DNA of 5,820 bases from Methanobacteriota archaeon. GTDB taxonomy: Archaea > Thermoplasmatota > Poseidoniia > Poseidoniales > Thalassarchaeaceae. The position numbers were made by a program, and so were the translations under genes. The notes under the pieces were generated by a model, which worked only from the letters and a program-made list of their open reading frames with translations, ran no database searches and was not told the origin of the DNA. Shown here in pieces: positions 1-5,820 of this stretch (the first letter of the stretch is position 1; each line of letters begins with the position of its first letter). The stretch spans positions 55,216 to 61,035 of the forward strand of contig PBPV01000003.1 of NCBI GenBank assembly GCA_002724815.1. The letters are read 5' to 3'.

Positions 1-915
1 ACGGGCATCTTCGCATCTGGTGAACTGCTCGTCAATTATCAAGAAGTTCGATGGGTTCGAATGTCGGATTTGGCCGTGATTAGCCGTGTTCAATCTCTAG
101 ATCTTGATTTCGATGCCTTCGGAATTTGGACCACTGGAATCGCCGATTTTGACCATGAACATCATTATGTTCCACCTCAGGAGGTGAATGATTTCCCCAT
201 GCTTCTCAATGAAAGTTGGAACTCCGTTTACGTGCATACGGAAACTTGGACGGGGAGTGGAGGTCCAGTGCAAATTTCTGAGGATGTTGTCGAAACTGAG
301 GAAGTGGTTGTGTACAAAGTCGCAGAAATAGGTCCAAGCCCAGCCACTTATCCTGGTTGTGAGGAGTCGTATCGGGTTTGGTGGAACAATACCAATGGTG
401 ATTTGTTGGAAGATCGCTGGTGGTGTCCCTCCATTGGTTTTGATGTCTATTGGTGGACGGATGACATTGCCTTGGAAGGCGTTGATGCAAAATTTTGGTT
501 GACCGATTACATCCCGGTTACATCTGTCGAAGTTGGGGTTGAACTCGAGACCGCAGTTTCACCCCTGAACCAAATCATCAACGTCACCGTGACCGGTCCA
601 GAAGGTCAATCCGGTACAATATGGCATCACGCCACCATGTACAATTTCACCCTTGAAGATGGCCGTGTGACGTTGCCAATCCAAGTTGGAAATCGAATGG
701 ATGACACGCCGACCAGCATTGATTGGGCTACTCACGGTATCATCGCATGTGTAAATGTTCAATCTGCATCAATGGTCTGTGGTGGTTCAACCCTGACGCT
801 TGAAGGGAGTGCAATTGGAGCGCTGCTCCGAGAAGATGCCATTCAACGAGCTCCCTTGGTATTGGATGTTGGACACGAGACTGCCCAACGTTTGGGTCTT
901 TCATTCCGATTTTGA
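1..915 (+). CDS. Secreted-type beta-rich hypothetical protein, 5' end cut off by window edge
   Basis: The frame is open from the first base to a TGA at 913-915, giving 304 visible residues. The first in-frame ATG is at 61, but the 20 codons before it read as ordinary coding sequence and no ribosome binding site precedes that ATG, so I treat the gene as 5'-truncated. No family is recognised with certainty. Counting from the window edge, there is a His/Asp cluster (DHEHHY, about residues 51-56). A Trp-rich stretch carries two cysteines (about 120 and 142; RWWCPSIGFDVYWW), and a second cysteine pair lies near 250 and 260. Four N-x-S/T sequons and high acidity suit an extracellular protein. The segment around 120-155 (Trp, then a Gly-turn, then alternating hydrophobics) resembles the C-terminal half of the protein encoded at 901-1875. 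No C-terminal membrane helix is seen, so any signal peptide or lipid anchor would lie upstream of the window. It converges on the next gene with a 15-base overlap. Confidence 0.8.
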   Translation, partial: TGIFASGELLVNYQEVRWVRMSDLAVISRVQSLDLDFDAFGIWTTGIADFDHEHHYVPPQEVNDFPMLLNESWNSVYVHTETWTGSGGPVQISEDVVETEEVVVYKVAEIGPSPATYPGCEESYRVWWNNTNGDLLEDRWWCPSIGFDVYWWTDDIALEGVDAKFWLTDYIPVTSVEVGVELETAVSPLNQIINVTVTGPEGQSGTIWHHATMYNFTLEDGRVTLPIQVGNRMDDTPTSIDWATHGIIACVNVQSASMVCGGSTLTLEGSAIGALLREDAIQRAPLVLDVGHETAQRLGLSFRF

Positions 916-1875
916 ACGCGGTATTGCAGCGATGCCGATTACGGTGATTGCTGCGATCATAGAAGGTGCGGGCAAGCCATTGCTTGTGACCACAGTGTTG
1001 ACGACATTCTCTGCTGAATAATCATGATCTGTTAGTGTTGCAGACAACAACAGTGTACCGTTCACAAAATGTTGTGTTTTGACGAGATAACCCTCTTCAT
1101 GATACCAATCAGTACTGGTTCTCGATTCGCCGACAATTTGTTGTTCCATTCGAATGGTAGGGACGGTATCAAGGTTGTATTCTCCGACAGCGATGTCAAC
1201 TTCTTCTACGGCTGTCCATGTCACTTGTCGGGCGATGTTATCCGTCTGGCGACTGGTTTCATTCCACAACGCTCGGTTGATGCGCTCTTCGGTAACAGTG
1301 GTCCGCGAAATGGTTTCTGCAAAGTCCCACTCATGGCCAACTTCAATGCCACTGGGCCACAAACCGTCTCGTTCAATGATTTCCTCCGTGGTCAACCTTG
1401 ATTCGATGTAATTGTCTTCACCACCGCCACTAAACCAAGTTTCCAGCATGATCGTTTCAACGCGTTTCTCGAAAGCACTCGCCCCCGTCGGCATCCAGAC
1501 CTTGATGTTGGTTGTGACATTCAGGGTCATCGTATCGTTGGTGTAGTCTGTACTTCCGGGTGTGAAATGTACAGTCATATTGACCGAATGCTCAATGATG
1601 CTGACTCTGCAGTTCGTATCTTCGCCTCCAAGGTTAATGCTTTCTTCATCCTGAAATGTAAGCCGCATGGGGACTTCTTCAGTGAGGTTTAGCCGTTCAT
1701 AATCGGGGCTTTCTTCCGCCATTTTCGTTTCATATTCAGCAAACACAGCAGCTGTCCAACCGTCGTACTCAAACCAATCTCCGCTTCGGAAATCAGGCTG
1801 TGTAATGGTGATTGCAGAAGCAGTAGAAGATGCGAGCAGCCCCACGACGAGCAATGCCACCCAGTGCCTGCGCAT
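901..1875 (-). CDS. Predicted cell-surface protein with signal peptide and C-terminal LPAPS-type anchor
   Basis: This encodes 324 residues from the ATG read at 1875-1873 to a TGA at 903-901. I chose this start because it puts a classic signal peptide at the N-terminus: MRR, a hydrophobic core at residues 5-14, then an A-x-A cleavage site ending at Ala21. An in-frame ATG at 1914 would add 13 residues in front. The frame stays open further, to 2103, but that part is low-complexity and overlaps the divergent gene. The mature part is acidic and beta-rich, with sequons at N63, N99, N113, N119, N205 and N272 and one cysteine (C89). Residues 218-275 (VTWTAVEEVDI, later DWYHEEGYLV) look like secreted lipocalin-like/DUF3108-style domains; this is a weak resemblance from memory. 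The C-terminus is NG-LPAPS, about 15 hydrophobic residues, then PRSKSE. That three-part layout is typical of archaeosortase-type or membrane-anchor tails. The function is unknown; a surface location is well supported. Confidence 0.85.
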   Translation of the reverse strand: MRRHWVALLVVGLLASSTASAITITQPDFRSGDWFEYDGWTAAVFAEYETKMAEESPDYERLNLTEEVPMRLTFQDEESINLGGEDTNCRVSIIEHSVNMTVHFTPGSTDYTNDTMTLNVTTNIKVWMPTGASAFEKRVETIMLETWFSGGGEDNYIESRLTTEEIIERDGLWPSGIEVGHEWDFAETISRTTVTEERINRALWNETSRQTDNIARQVTWTAVEEVDIAVGEYNLDTVPTIRMEQQIVGESRTSTDWYHEEGYLVKTQHFVNGTLLLSATLTDHDYSAENVVNTVVTSNGLPAPSMIAAITVIGIAAIPRSKSE

Positions 1876-1948
1876 ACCCGGCGACTTGTGGTTGAGTCCT
1901 TCAATAGAACCCATTCCATGGAACCGTTTGATTGAATAATCAGACCCG

Positions 1949-1963
1949 TCACCCGTAGGGTGA
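1949..1963 (+). repeat. Perfect inverted repeat TCACCC-GTA-GGGTGA over the protease ribosome binding site
   Basis: Six-base arms (1949-1954 and 1958-1963) flank a GTA spacer. The right arm is itself the Shine-Dalgarno (GGGTGAT, 1958-1964) of the protease gene starting at 1968, so a folded RNA would hide the ribosome binding site. As DNA it could be an operator half-site pair. The central nine bases CCCGTAGGG (1952-1960) recur at 4766-4774, inside the hairpin in front of the second protease gene. The symmetry is seen directly; a regulatory role is inferred. Confidence 0.6.
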
Positions 1964-1964
1964 T
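1958..1964 (+). promoter_or_regulatory. Shine-Dalgarno site for the 1968 protease start
   Basis: GGGTGAT lies three bases before the ATG at 1968. It matches the archaeal/bacterial 16S 3'-end complement GGTGAT and supports this ATG as the start. It forms the right arm of the inverted repeat at 1949-1963. Confidence 0.6.
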
Positions 1965-1967
1965 ACC

Positions 1968-3911
1968 ATGTCTGAGAATCGCTATCGCGCCATCCTCGCC
2001 ATCGCCGCCATCGGGTTGTTTGTGTTCCCTGTAACGGTCGCAGCAGTTGCCACCCCAGCCACACCGCAACCCCAGGAAGAGGTCCATTGGTGGGAAGACA
2101 CACTGATGGACAAAGACAAGGATGGAATCGATGATGACATCTGGGTTGCTCTCAACAATTCTGACTTTGAGTGGGTCGATGAAAATGGCCACATTGACGT
2201 CATTGTCAACTTGGATCATTTGCCGACTCAAGACGACGTGACTCTTTTGGAAAATGAACTTGATTTCGTTCACCTCCACACCTTCCACTTGATTGACAGC
2301 ATTGCAGGTTCAGTCGCAGTCGAGGATATTGTCCCCATGTCGCGACTTCCTGGAGTTGTGATGGTTGAATTGGATAGTGTCTTGCAAATCGTAAACTCCG
2401 ACATGAAGGATACCCATGGTGTCTGGGACGTTTACGAAGCCACAGGTTACGATGGTGCAGGCAGTGTTGTTGCGATTATTGATACTGGTATCGACGGAGA
2501 ACACGTGGGTCTAGATGACTTGGATGATGACAACAGTACAGATGATCCGAAAATCATTGCATTCTACGATGTTATCAACAATGCGGGTCTGACCAATGGC
2601 ACAGAAGTGTTCCCCTATGATGACCAAGGCCATGGTTCACACTGTGCAGGAACAACCGCCGGAACGGGCGCTCCCAACTATGAGCACACAGGCGTCGCAC
2701 CACAGGCTCAATTGGTTGGTGTGAAAGTTCTCGATGCAGGTGGCTCAGGTTCGTTTGCGGGTGTCATGATGGGTATGGAGTGGACGGTCGATAAGCGCCA
2801 CGAGTTCAACATCCGAGCCGCCAGCATGAGTTTGGGTGGCCCAGGAATCATTGAGATGACAGCCGCCGAGGAAGAGAGTGTTGCGCGCATGGCCAATGAG
2901 ATGGTTCGTTCTGGTGTTGCATTGTTCATCGCTGCAGGTAACAATGGTGTCTCAGCACAAATTGGGACCCCCGGTAGTGCAGAGGATGTCATTACGGTCG
3001 GTGCATTGGACAAGGGTGATGATCCGGGCATTGCAATTTATTCCAGTCAAGGTCCAACTGAAGAAGGTCGCATCAAGCCCAACCTCGCCTTCGTTGGCTC
3101 AAGTGTGATGTCAGTGCAATACAATTCTGGAACCGGTTACACCAGCATGTCTGGAACCAGCATGGCCACGCCTGGTGCAGCCGGTGTCGCGGCATTGATG
3201 TACCAAGCCAATCCTGAACTCTCTCCCTTTGATGTAAGAAACATCATGCAAGAAACTGCAGAATACAGGCCCTGTCATCATGCAGGGGCAAACGAGCCCT
3301 GCCCGGAAACGGACGGGCCGCACAATCCCAAACCACGTCAAAACAATGTGTATGGGCATGGCGAAGTTCGAGCTCATCCCGCGGTGATGGAAGCCGCCAA
3401 CCAAGTCTACGGCTTTACAGAAATGGTTGCAGTCAATCTGTCCACACCGAGTATGGCAGACAACAAGATTCACGTCGGCCAGGGCGATTCAATCACCTTC
3501 AAGATTGAAGGTGCTGCTGAAAAGGTGCAGTGGCGAACGTGGGATATGCGAGACGAATGGATGGATTTGAACAGCTTTGTTGCGGGTTCACAAGAGTTTG
3601 AAATCGAGCATGACTTGTTTGTCGATCGCTTGCAATACCTGCCAGGGAACACCATTGAAGGCAATCAAACCCTGATGGTTCGCGCATTGGTTGGTAGCAA
3701 CTCGAGTGCCAATGTGGTCGCTCACTTGCACATCATGGGGAGTGAGAAGGCACCTGCAGAAATGGACGAATCCGGATTCTTGAGTACGGGCATGATTGTT
3801 GCAGGACTATCCTCTCTGTTGTTCCTATCACTGGCAGCCGCAGCTGTCCTGTACATGCAATTGCAAAACCTCCGTGAAGGAGTCGATTTTGTCGAAGCGC
3901 CCCCAGAGTAG
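1968..3911 (+). CDS. Membrane-anchored subtilisin-like serine protease (peptidase family S8)
   Basis: A 647-residue secreted endopeptidase precursor. An N-terminal hydrophobic segment (residues 8-28) is a signal peptide. It is followed by a Trp/acidic patch and one EF-hand/thrombospondin-3-like loop DKDKDGIDDD (48-57), probably calcium-binding. Residues 68-140 resemble the inhibitor_I9 propeptide that folds and blocks the protease until it is cleaved. The catalytic domain spans about 145-475, with Asp172 in IIDTG, His222 in GHGSHCAG, SLGG at 288-291 for substrate binding, the oxyanion Asn325 in AAGNNG, and Ser398 in GTSMATP. Cys226 sits beside the catalytic His as in proteinase K-type enzymes. 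Two further cysteines (436, 445) bracket a short loop after the nucleophile helix and could form a disulfide. A beta-sandwich-like region (about 480-590) leads to a C-terminal membrane helix (about 604-630) and a 17-residue mostly acidic tail. The active site should therefore face outward with the tail in the cytoplasm. The gene is first of three closely spaced genes. Family assignment is secure; the substrate is unknown. Confidence 0.96.
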   Translation: MSENRYRAILAIAAIGLFVFPVTVAAVATPATPQPQEEVHWWEDTLMDKDKDGIDDDIWVALNNSDFEWVDENGHIDVIVNLDHLPTQDDVTLLENELDFVHLHTFHLIDSIAGSVAVEDIVPMSRLPGVVMVELDSVLQIVNSDMKDTHGVWDVYEATGYDGAGSVVAIIDTGIDGEHVGLDDLDDDNSTDDPKIIAFYDVINNAGLTNGTEVFPYDDQGHGSHCAGTTAGTGAPNYEHTGVAPQAQLVGVKVLDAGGSGSFAGVMMGMEWTVDKRHEFNIRAASMSLGGPGIIEMTAAEEESVARMANEMVRSGVALFIAAGNNGVSAQIGTPGSAEDVITVGALDKGDDPGIAIYSSQGPTEEGRIKPNLAFVGSSVMSVQYNSGTGYTSMSGTSMATPGAAGVAALMYQANPELSPFDVRNIMQETAEYRPCHHAGANEPCPETDGPHNPKPRQNNVYGHGEVRAHPAVMEAANQVYGFTEMVAVNLSTPSMADNKIHVGQGDSITFKIEGAAEKVQWRTWDMRDEWMDLNSFVAGSQEFEIEHDLFVDRLQYLPGNTIEGNQTLMVRALVGSNSSANVVAHLHIMGSEKAPAEMDESGFLSTGMIVAGLSSLLFLSLAAAAVLYMQLQNLREGVDFVEAPPE

Positions 3912-3926
3912 AATCAAGGGATTTGA

Positions 3927-4757
3927 ATGGACGCGCAGGCCCAAATCCTGCTCGCCGCATTCCTTGCGGGTTTGGTCGCCATCGCCGTTACGGTTGCGAT
4001 TGAAAAATTCGGTGGAGTGATTGGGGGAATCCTAGGGACTATCCCCACCACCATTGTCCCTGCAGCCGCCTTCATGTGGCTGGCTGAACCGAACTCAGAT
4101 GCATTTGATCCTGCGATGGGGATGGTTCCAGTAGGCATGTTGCTGAATGCCATTTTTCTCTGGATGTGGCGTGTGGTTCCTCCACGTATCCCTTCGTGGA
4201 GTTTTGGCAAACGGTTGGCGATGATCACGACCATTAATCTCAGTGTGTGGTTTGCAGGTGCGGCCCTATCTGTGACACTGTTTTCAGAGCAGGCATCGAT
4301 GGCCGTGGGTTTGGCTGCGCTCATTGTCGGGGTCCTTCTTGGCTTGTGGATCAGCCTAGAACACAAGCCCTCACCGCGAGGAAAAAATCGTGTGGGTCCT
4401 TTCACGCTTGCTTGCCGAGGCATTGCTGCGGCTACAGCCATAGGTTTGGCTGTCTGGCTATCCCAACTCGGTTCCCCGCTGTTGGCTGGAATGGCATCTG
4501 TATTTCCTGCAATTTTCTTGACGAGTATGGTTGCACTTTGGATTGCGCAGGGTGAGGAGGTTCCTAGTGGTGCAGTTGGGCCGATGATGCTTGGTGCGAT
4601 GTCTGTGAGTTTTTACGCATTATTGGCCACCTTCACACTACCCGAATATGGTGTGGCAATTGGGTCAGTCATCACTTGGATTGCATCCATTGGATTTGTT
4701 TCAGTTCCCGCGGCCCTATGGCTGAGATTCCACGGCAACCGTCGGGTTGAAGCATGA
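3927..4757 (+). CDS. Polytopic membrane protein with two GlpM/DUF3147-like halves
   Basis: A 276-residue protein that is nearly all hydrophobic. About nine helices can be drawn, near residues 6-24, 30-52, 63-82, 97-118, 124-143, 161-179, 184-206, 216-236 and 242-266. The ATG at 3927 follows an AAGGGA ribosome binding site (3916-3921) and lies 15 bases after the preceding protease stop, so co-translation is likely. Two regions align with each other: residues 28-53 (FGG, GG, a conserved Pro40, then hydrophobics ending in MWLA) and 181-207 (LGS, AG, Pro194, ending in LWIA). This indicates an internal duplication. The second half, from LGSPLLAG through the GSVITW motif to LWLRFH, resembles the roughly 110-residue GlpM/DUF3147 proteins as I remember them. 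Charged residues are sparse inside the helices (Glu26 and Lys27 lie between helices 1 and 2), so no transport mechanism can be read. It sits between two surface proteases; a role in their export, anchoring or envelope context is only a guess. Confidence 0.9.
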   Translation: MDAQAQILLAAFLAGLVAIAVTVAIEKFGGVIGGILGTIPTTIVPAAAFMWLAEPNSDAFDPAMGMVPVGMLLNAIFLWMWRVVPPRIPSWSFGKRLAMITTINLSVWFAGAALSVTLFSEQASMAVGLAALIVGVLLGLWISLEHKPSPRGKNRVGPFTLACRGIAAATAIGLAVWLSQLGSPLLAGMASVFPAIFLTSMVALWIAQGEEVPSGAVGPMMLGAMSVSFYALLATFTLPEYGVAIGSVITWIASIGFVSVPAALWLRFHGNRRVEA

Positions 4758-4759
4758 GG

Positions 4760-4779
4760 CCCGGCCCCGTAGGGCCGGG
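4760..4779 (+). repeat. GC-only 8-bp hairpin CCCGGCCC-CGTA-GGGCCGGG before the second protease gene
   Basis: Perfect eight-base arms (4760-4767 and 4772-4779) flank a CGTA tetraloop, three bases after the membrane-protein stop and eight bases before the next ATG at 4787. All sixteen arm bases are G or C, far above the surrounding composition, so the RNA stem would be very stable. No T-run follows, so it is not a standard intrinsic terminator. Its 3' arm runs into the purine-rich ribosome binding site GGGGAAGG (4777-4784). The centre CCCGTAGGG (4766-4774) repeats the core found before the first protease gene. It may act as a translational brake, an RNA-processing or 3'-end stabiliser, or a DNA operator. 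Confidence 0.75.
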
Positions 4780-4786
4780 GAAGGCG

Positions 4787-5820
4787 ATGCCGAGCAGGAC
4801 AATCCCGGGAATCTTGGTGCTGCTACTCATCTGTTCGAGCCTTGCAGGTTGCCTTTGGCCAGAGGTTCCTGATGCTCCTGAAGTCGGACTTGAAGTGGAA
4901 TCATTCGGCGCTTACAGTGTGGTTGCCCCGATTGATACTGGAATCAATGTCTATCATGATCGATTCATTCTCAACGAAACTCTACCCGATTGGTTGTTGG
5001 ACGGACTTGGGGTGACGATGTGGTGTAACTTGACACTGAGTGGGACCTGGCAGGAACGCTATGAGGCCGATGCTCCGACTTGCTGGGACCTCATCACAGC
5101 CAGTGACATTGTCTACTTCCCAGGAACTCGTATCATCGGAACGACACCGGATGATGGTACAGACATCCCCATTTTGGATGACCCTTCGGATGGACACGGG
5201 ACTGCGGTGACGGGTGCAGTTCTAGATGCCAACCCCGATGCCATCATTTTCTTTGTAGAGGGATTCAGCGATGCGGCAGTATTGGCCGCAGCAAATCAAC
5301 CACTTGTCGACATAGTCACGACATCATTCGGACCGATTGGCAGTGTGCCCGTTCCCGGAATAGAGGATGCGACTCGGGTTGCAGTGGTTGAGCACAACAA
5401 GGTCCACACCGGTGCGGCTGACAATACACCCTCTCCAGCGGTTCAAGATTCAACAGCTGGACCTCCATGGTCAATCGGAATCTCAGGATATGCAGAAGAA
5501 GATGACGATCAAAAGGAAACCATGAGTGGTTCATACCCTGATATTGCTGCGGATTGGACACAAGTTTTGCCCAATCATGACGATACGGATGGCTATCATC
5601 AAACTTCAGGCACCTCATTTGCAACGCCTCGAACAGCAGGTATTCTCAGTTTGGTATTGACCCAGTTGCGGGAACTTTCGGGGGACATGGGATCCGGTGC
5701 ATCTGAGGAACGCGGAGGACAATTGGTCAACGGCACAAACCTGTCCATCACCAACAGTGTCCTCAGGGATGCACTCAACCTGTCGGCTTGGTATCCGAGT
5801 TCATCCACATGGGATCCGAC
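4787..5820 (+). CDS. Lipoprotein subtilisin-like serine protease (S8), 3' end beyond window
   Basis: An ATG at 4787, 29 bases after the previous stop and two bases after the purine-rich GGGGAAGG site, opens a frame that runs uninterrupted to the window end (344 complete codons). The N-terminus is a lipoprotein signal: Arg4, a hydrophobic core (residues 9-18) and lipobox LAGC with Cys22, predicting a lipid-anchored outward-facing protein. The S8 triad is complete: Asp50 in PIDTG, His137 in DGHGTAV and Ser277 in GTSFATP. TTSFGP (178-183) stands where subtilases have SLG. The oxyanion Asn is probably Asn213 in AADN, with Asp replacing the usual Gly before it. Only 27 residues separate Cys22 from Asp50, so there is no inhibitor_I9 propeptide. 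The Asp-to-His spacing is long (87 residues, against 50 in the neighbouring protease) and holds Cys80 and Cys99, a possible disulfide insert. The C-terminus is not visible. Family call is firm; substrate unknown. Confidence 0.93.
   Translation, partial: MPSRTIPGILVLLLICSSLAGCLWPEVPDAPEVGLEVESFGAYSVVAPIDTGINVYHDRFILNETLPDWLLDGLGVTMWCNLTLSGTWQERYEADAPTCWDLITASDIVYFPGTRIIGTTPDDGTDIPILDDPSDGHGTAVTGAVLDANPDAIIFFVEGFSDAAVLAAANQPLVDIVTTSFGPIGSVPVPGIEDATRVAVVEHNKVHTGAADNTPSPAVQDSTAGPPWSIGISGYAEEDDDQKETMSGSYPDIAADWTQVLPNHDDTDGYHQTSGTSFATPRTAGILSLVLTQLRELSGDMGSGASEERGGQLVNGTNLSITNSVLRDALNLSAWYPSSSTWDP

Larger units (their letters stand above)
1876..1967. promoter_or_regulatory. Divergent intergenic region with shared TATA-like box
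   Basis: This 92-base gap separates two divergent starts (1875 minus, 1968 plus) and must hold the promoters of both genes. The only AT-rich stretch is ATTGAATAAT at 1931-1940. It could serve as an archaeal TATA element in either direction. For the minus gene it would place the RNA start near 1910, giving a leader of about 35 bases before the 1875 ATG. This also argues against the alternative ATG at 1914. For the plus gene the RNA start would fall near 1962, only a few bases before the ATG, which sits badly with the Shine-Dalgarno there, so the plus-strand promoter may be elsewhere. No clear BRE is visible. The hexamer ACCCGT occurs twice, at 1944-1949 and 1951-1956. Confidence 0.4.

Noticed and set aside
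61..915. Treating the first gene as complete from the ATG at 61
   Set aside because: The frame is open to base 1, the 20 preceding codons look like normal coding sequence, no ribosome binding site precedes 61, and the protein would lack a signal peptide unlike its surface-type character.
1069..1411. Plus-strand open frames of 85-110 codons
   Set aside because: Both are shadows antisense to the 901-1875 surface-protein gene, with composition not resembling the neighbouring proteins.
1876..2103. Extending the minus-strand surface protein upstream to 2103
   Set aside because: The added residues are Trp/Arg/Gly-rich low-complexity sequence antisense to the protease signal peptide, and they would bury a well-formed signal peptide starting at 1875.
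1689..2288. A 199-codon minus-strand open frame across the divergent promoter
   Set aside because: It overlaps two well-supported genes in other frames, has no recognisable domain, and has no plausible start context.
3914..4441. A 175-codon open frame on the minus strand
   Set aside because: It is antisense to the membrane-protein gene, Pro/Arg/Met-rich without domain features, and explained by the codon bias of the real gene.
4760..4779. GC-rich hairpin as a simple rho-independent terminator
   Set aside because: There is no T-run after the stem, it lies only eight bases before the next start codon, and archaeal termination relies mainly on T-rich tracts rather than GC stems.
1..5820. tRNA, rRNA, CRISPR array, insertion sequence or tandem repeat
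   Set aside because: On reading both strands I saw no cloverleaf-like region, spaced direct repeats, transposase motifs or terminal inverted repeats. Coding sequence fills almost the whole window.

Overview
The window looks like one locus of a marine archaeon, most plausibly a Thermoplasmatota / Marine Group II (Poseidoniales)-type genome. This is inferred from protein style, not from a marker gene. The signs are acidic secreted proteins, an Asp-rich DxDxDGxxDD loop at the mature start of a surface protease, many N-x-S/T sequons, a Shine-Dalgarno of the GGGTGAT type, tight gene packing and mid-range GC. There are no RNA genes, mobile elements or CRISPR arrays, and no stretch over 100 bases without a gene.

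Layout. Bases 1-915 (+) hold the 3' part of a gene for a secreted-looking, Trp- and Cys-containing beta-rich protein that is cut by the window edge. It converges on, and overlaps by 15 bases, a minus-strand gene (901-1875). That gene encodes a predicted surface protein with a signal peptide, six N-glycosylation sequons and a C-terminal LPAPS-hydrophobic-basic tail resembling a sorting/anchor signal. A 92-base divergent intergenic region (1876-1967) then leads to three + strand genes in close order: a membrane-anchored subtilisin-family (S8) protease (1968-3911), a nine-helix membrane protein built from two similar halves (3927-4757), and a second, lipoprotein-type subtilisin-family protease (4787 to beyond the window end). 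The gaps of 15 and 29 bases suggest an operon.

How it may work together. Four of the five products are predicted to act at or outside the cell surface. The two proteases have complete Asp-His-Ser triads but different anchoring: a C-terminal helix in one, an N-terminal lipid in the other. They also differ in architecture, since only the first has an inhibitor_I9-like propeptide. They flank a small-unit (GlpM/DUF3147-like) membrane protein of unknown role. The most notable non-coding signal is a pair of perfect inverted repeats sharing the 9-base core CCCGTAGGG, one just upstream of each protease start codon and overlapping or touching its ribosome binding site. I saw this core nowhere else in the window. 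It could be a shared RNA hairpin control or an operator coordinating the two proteases.
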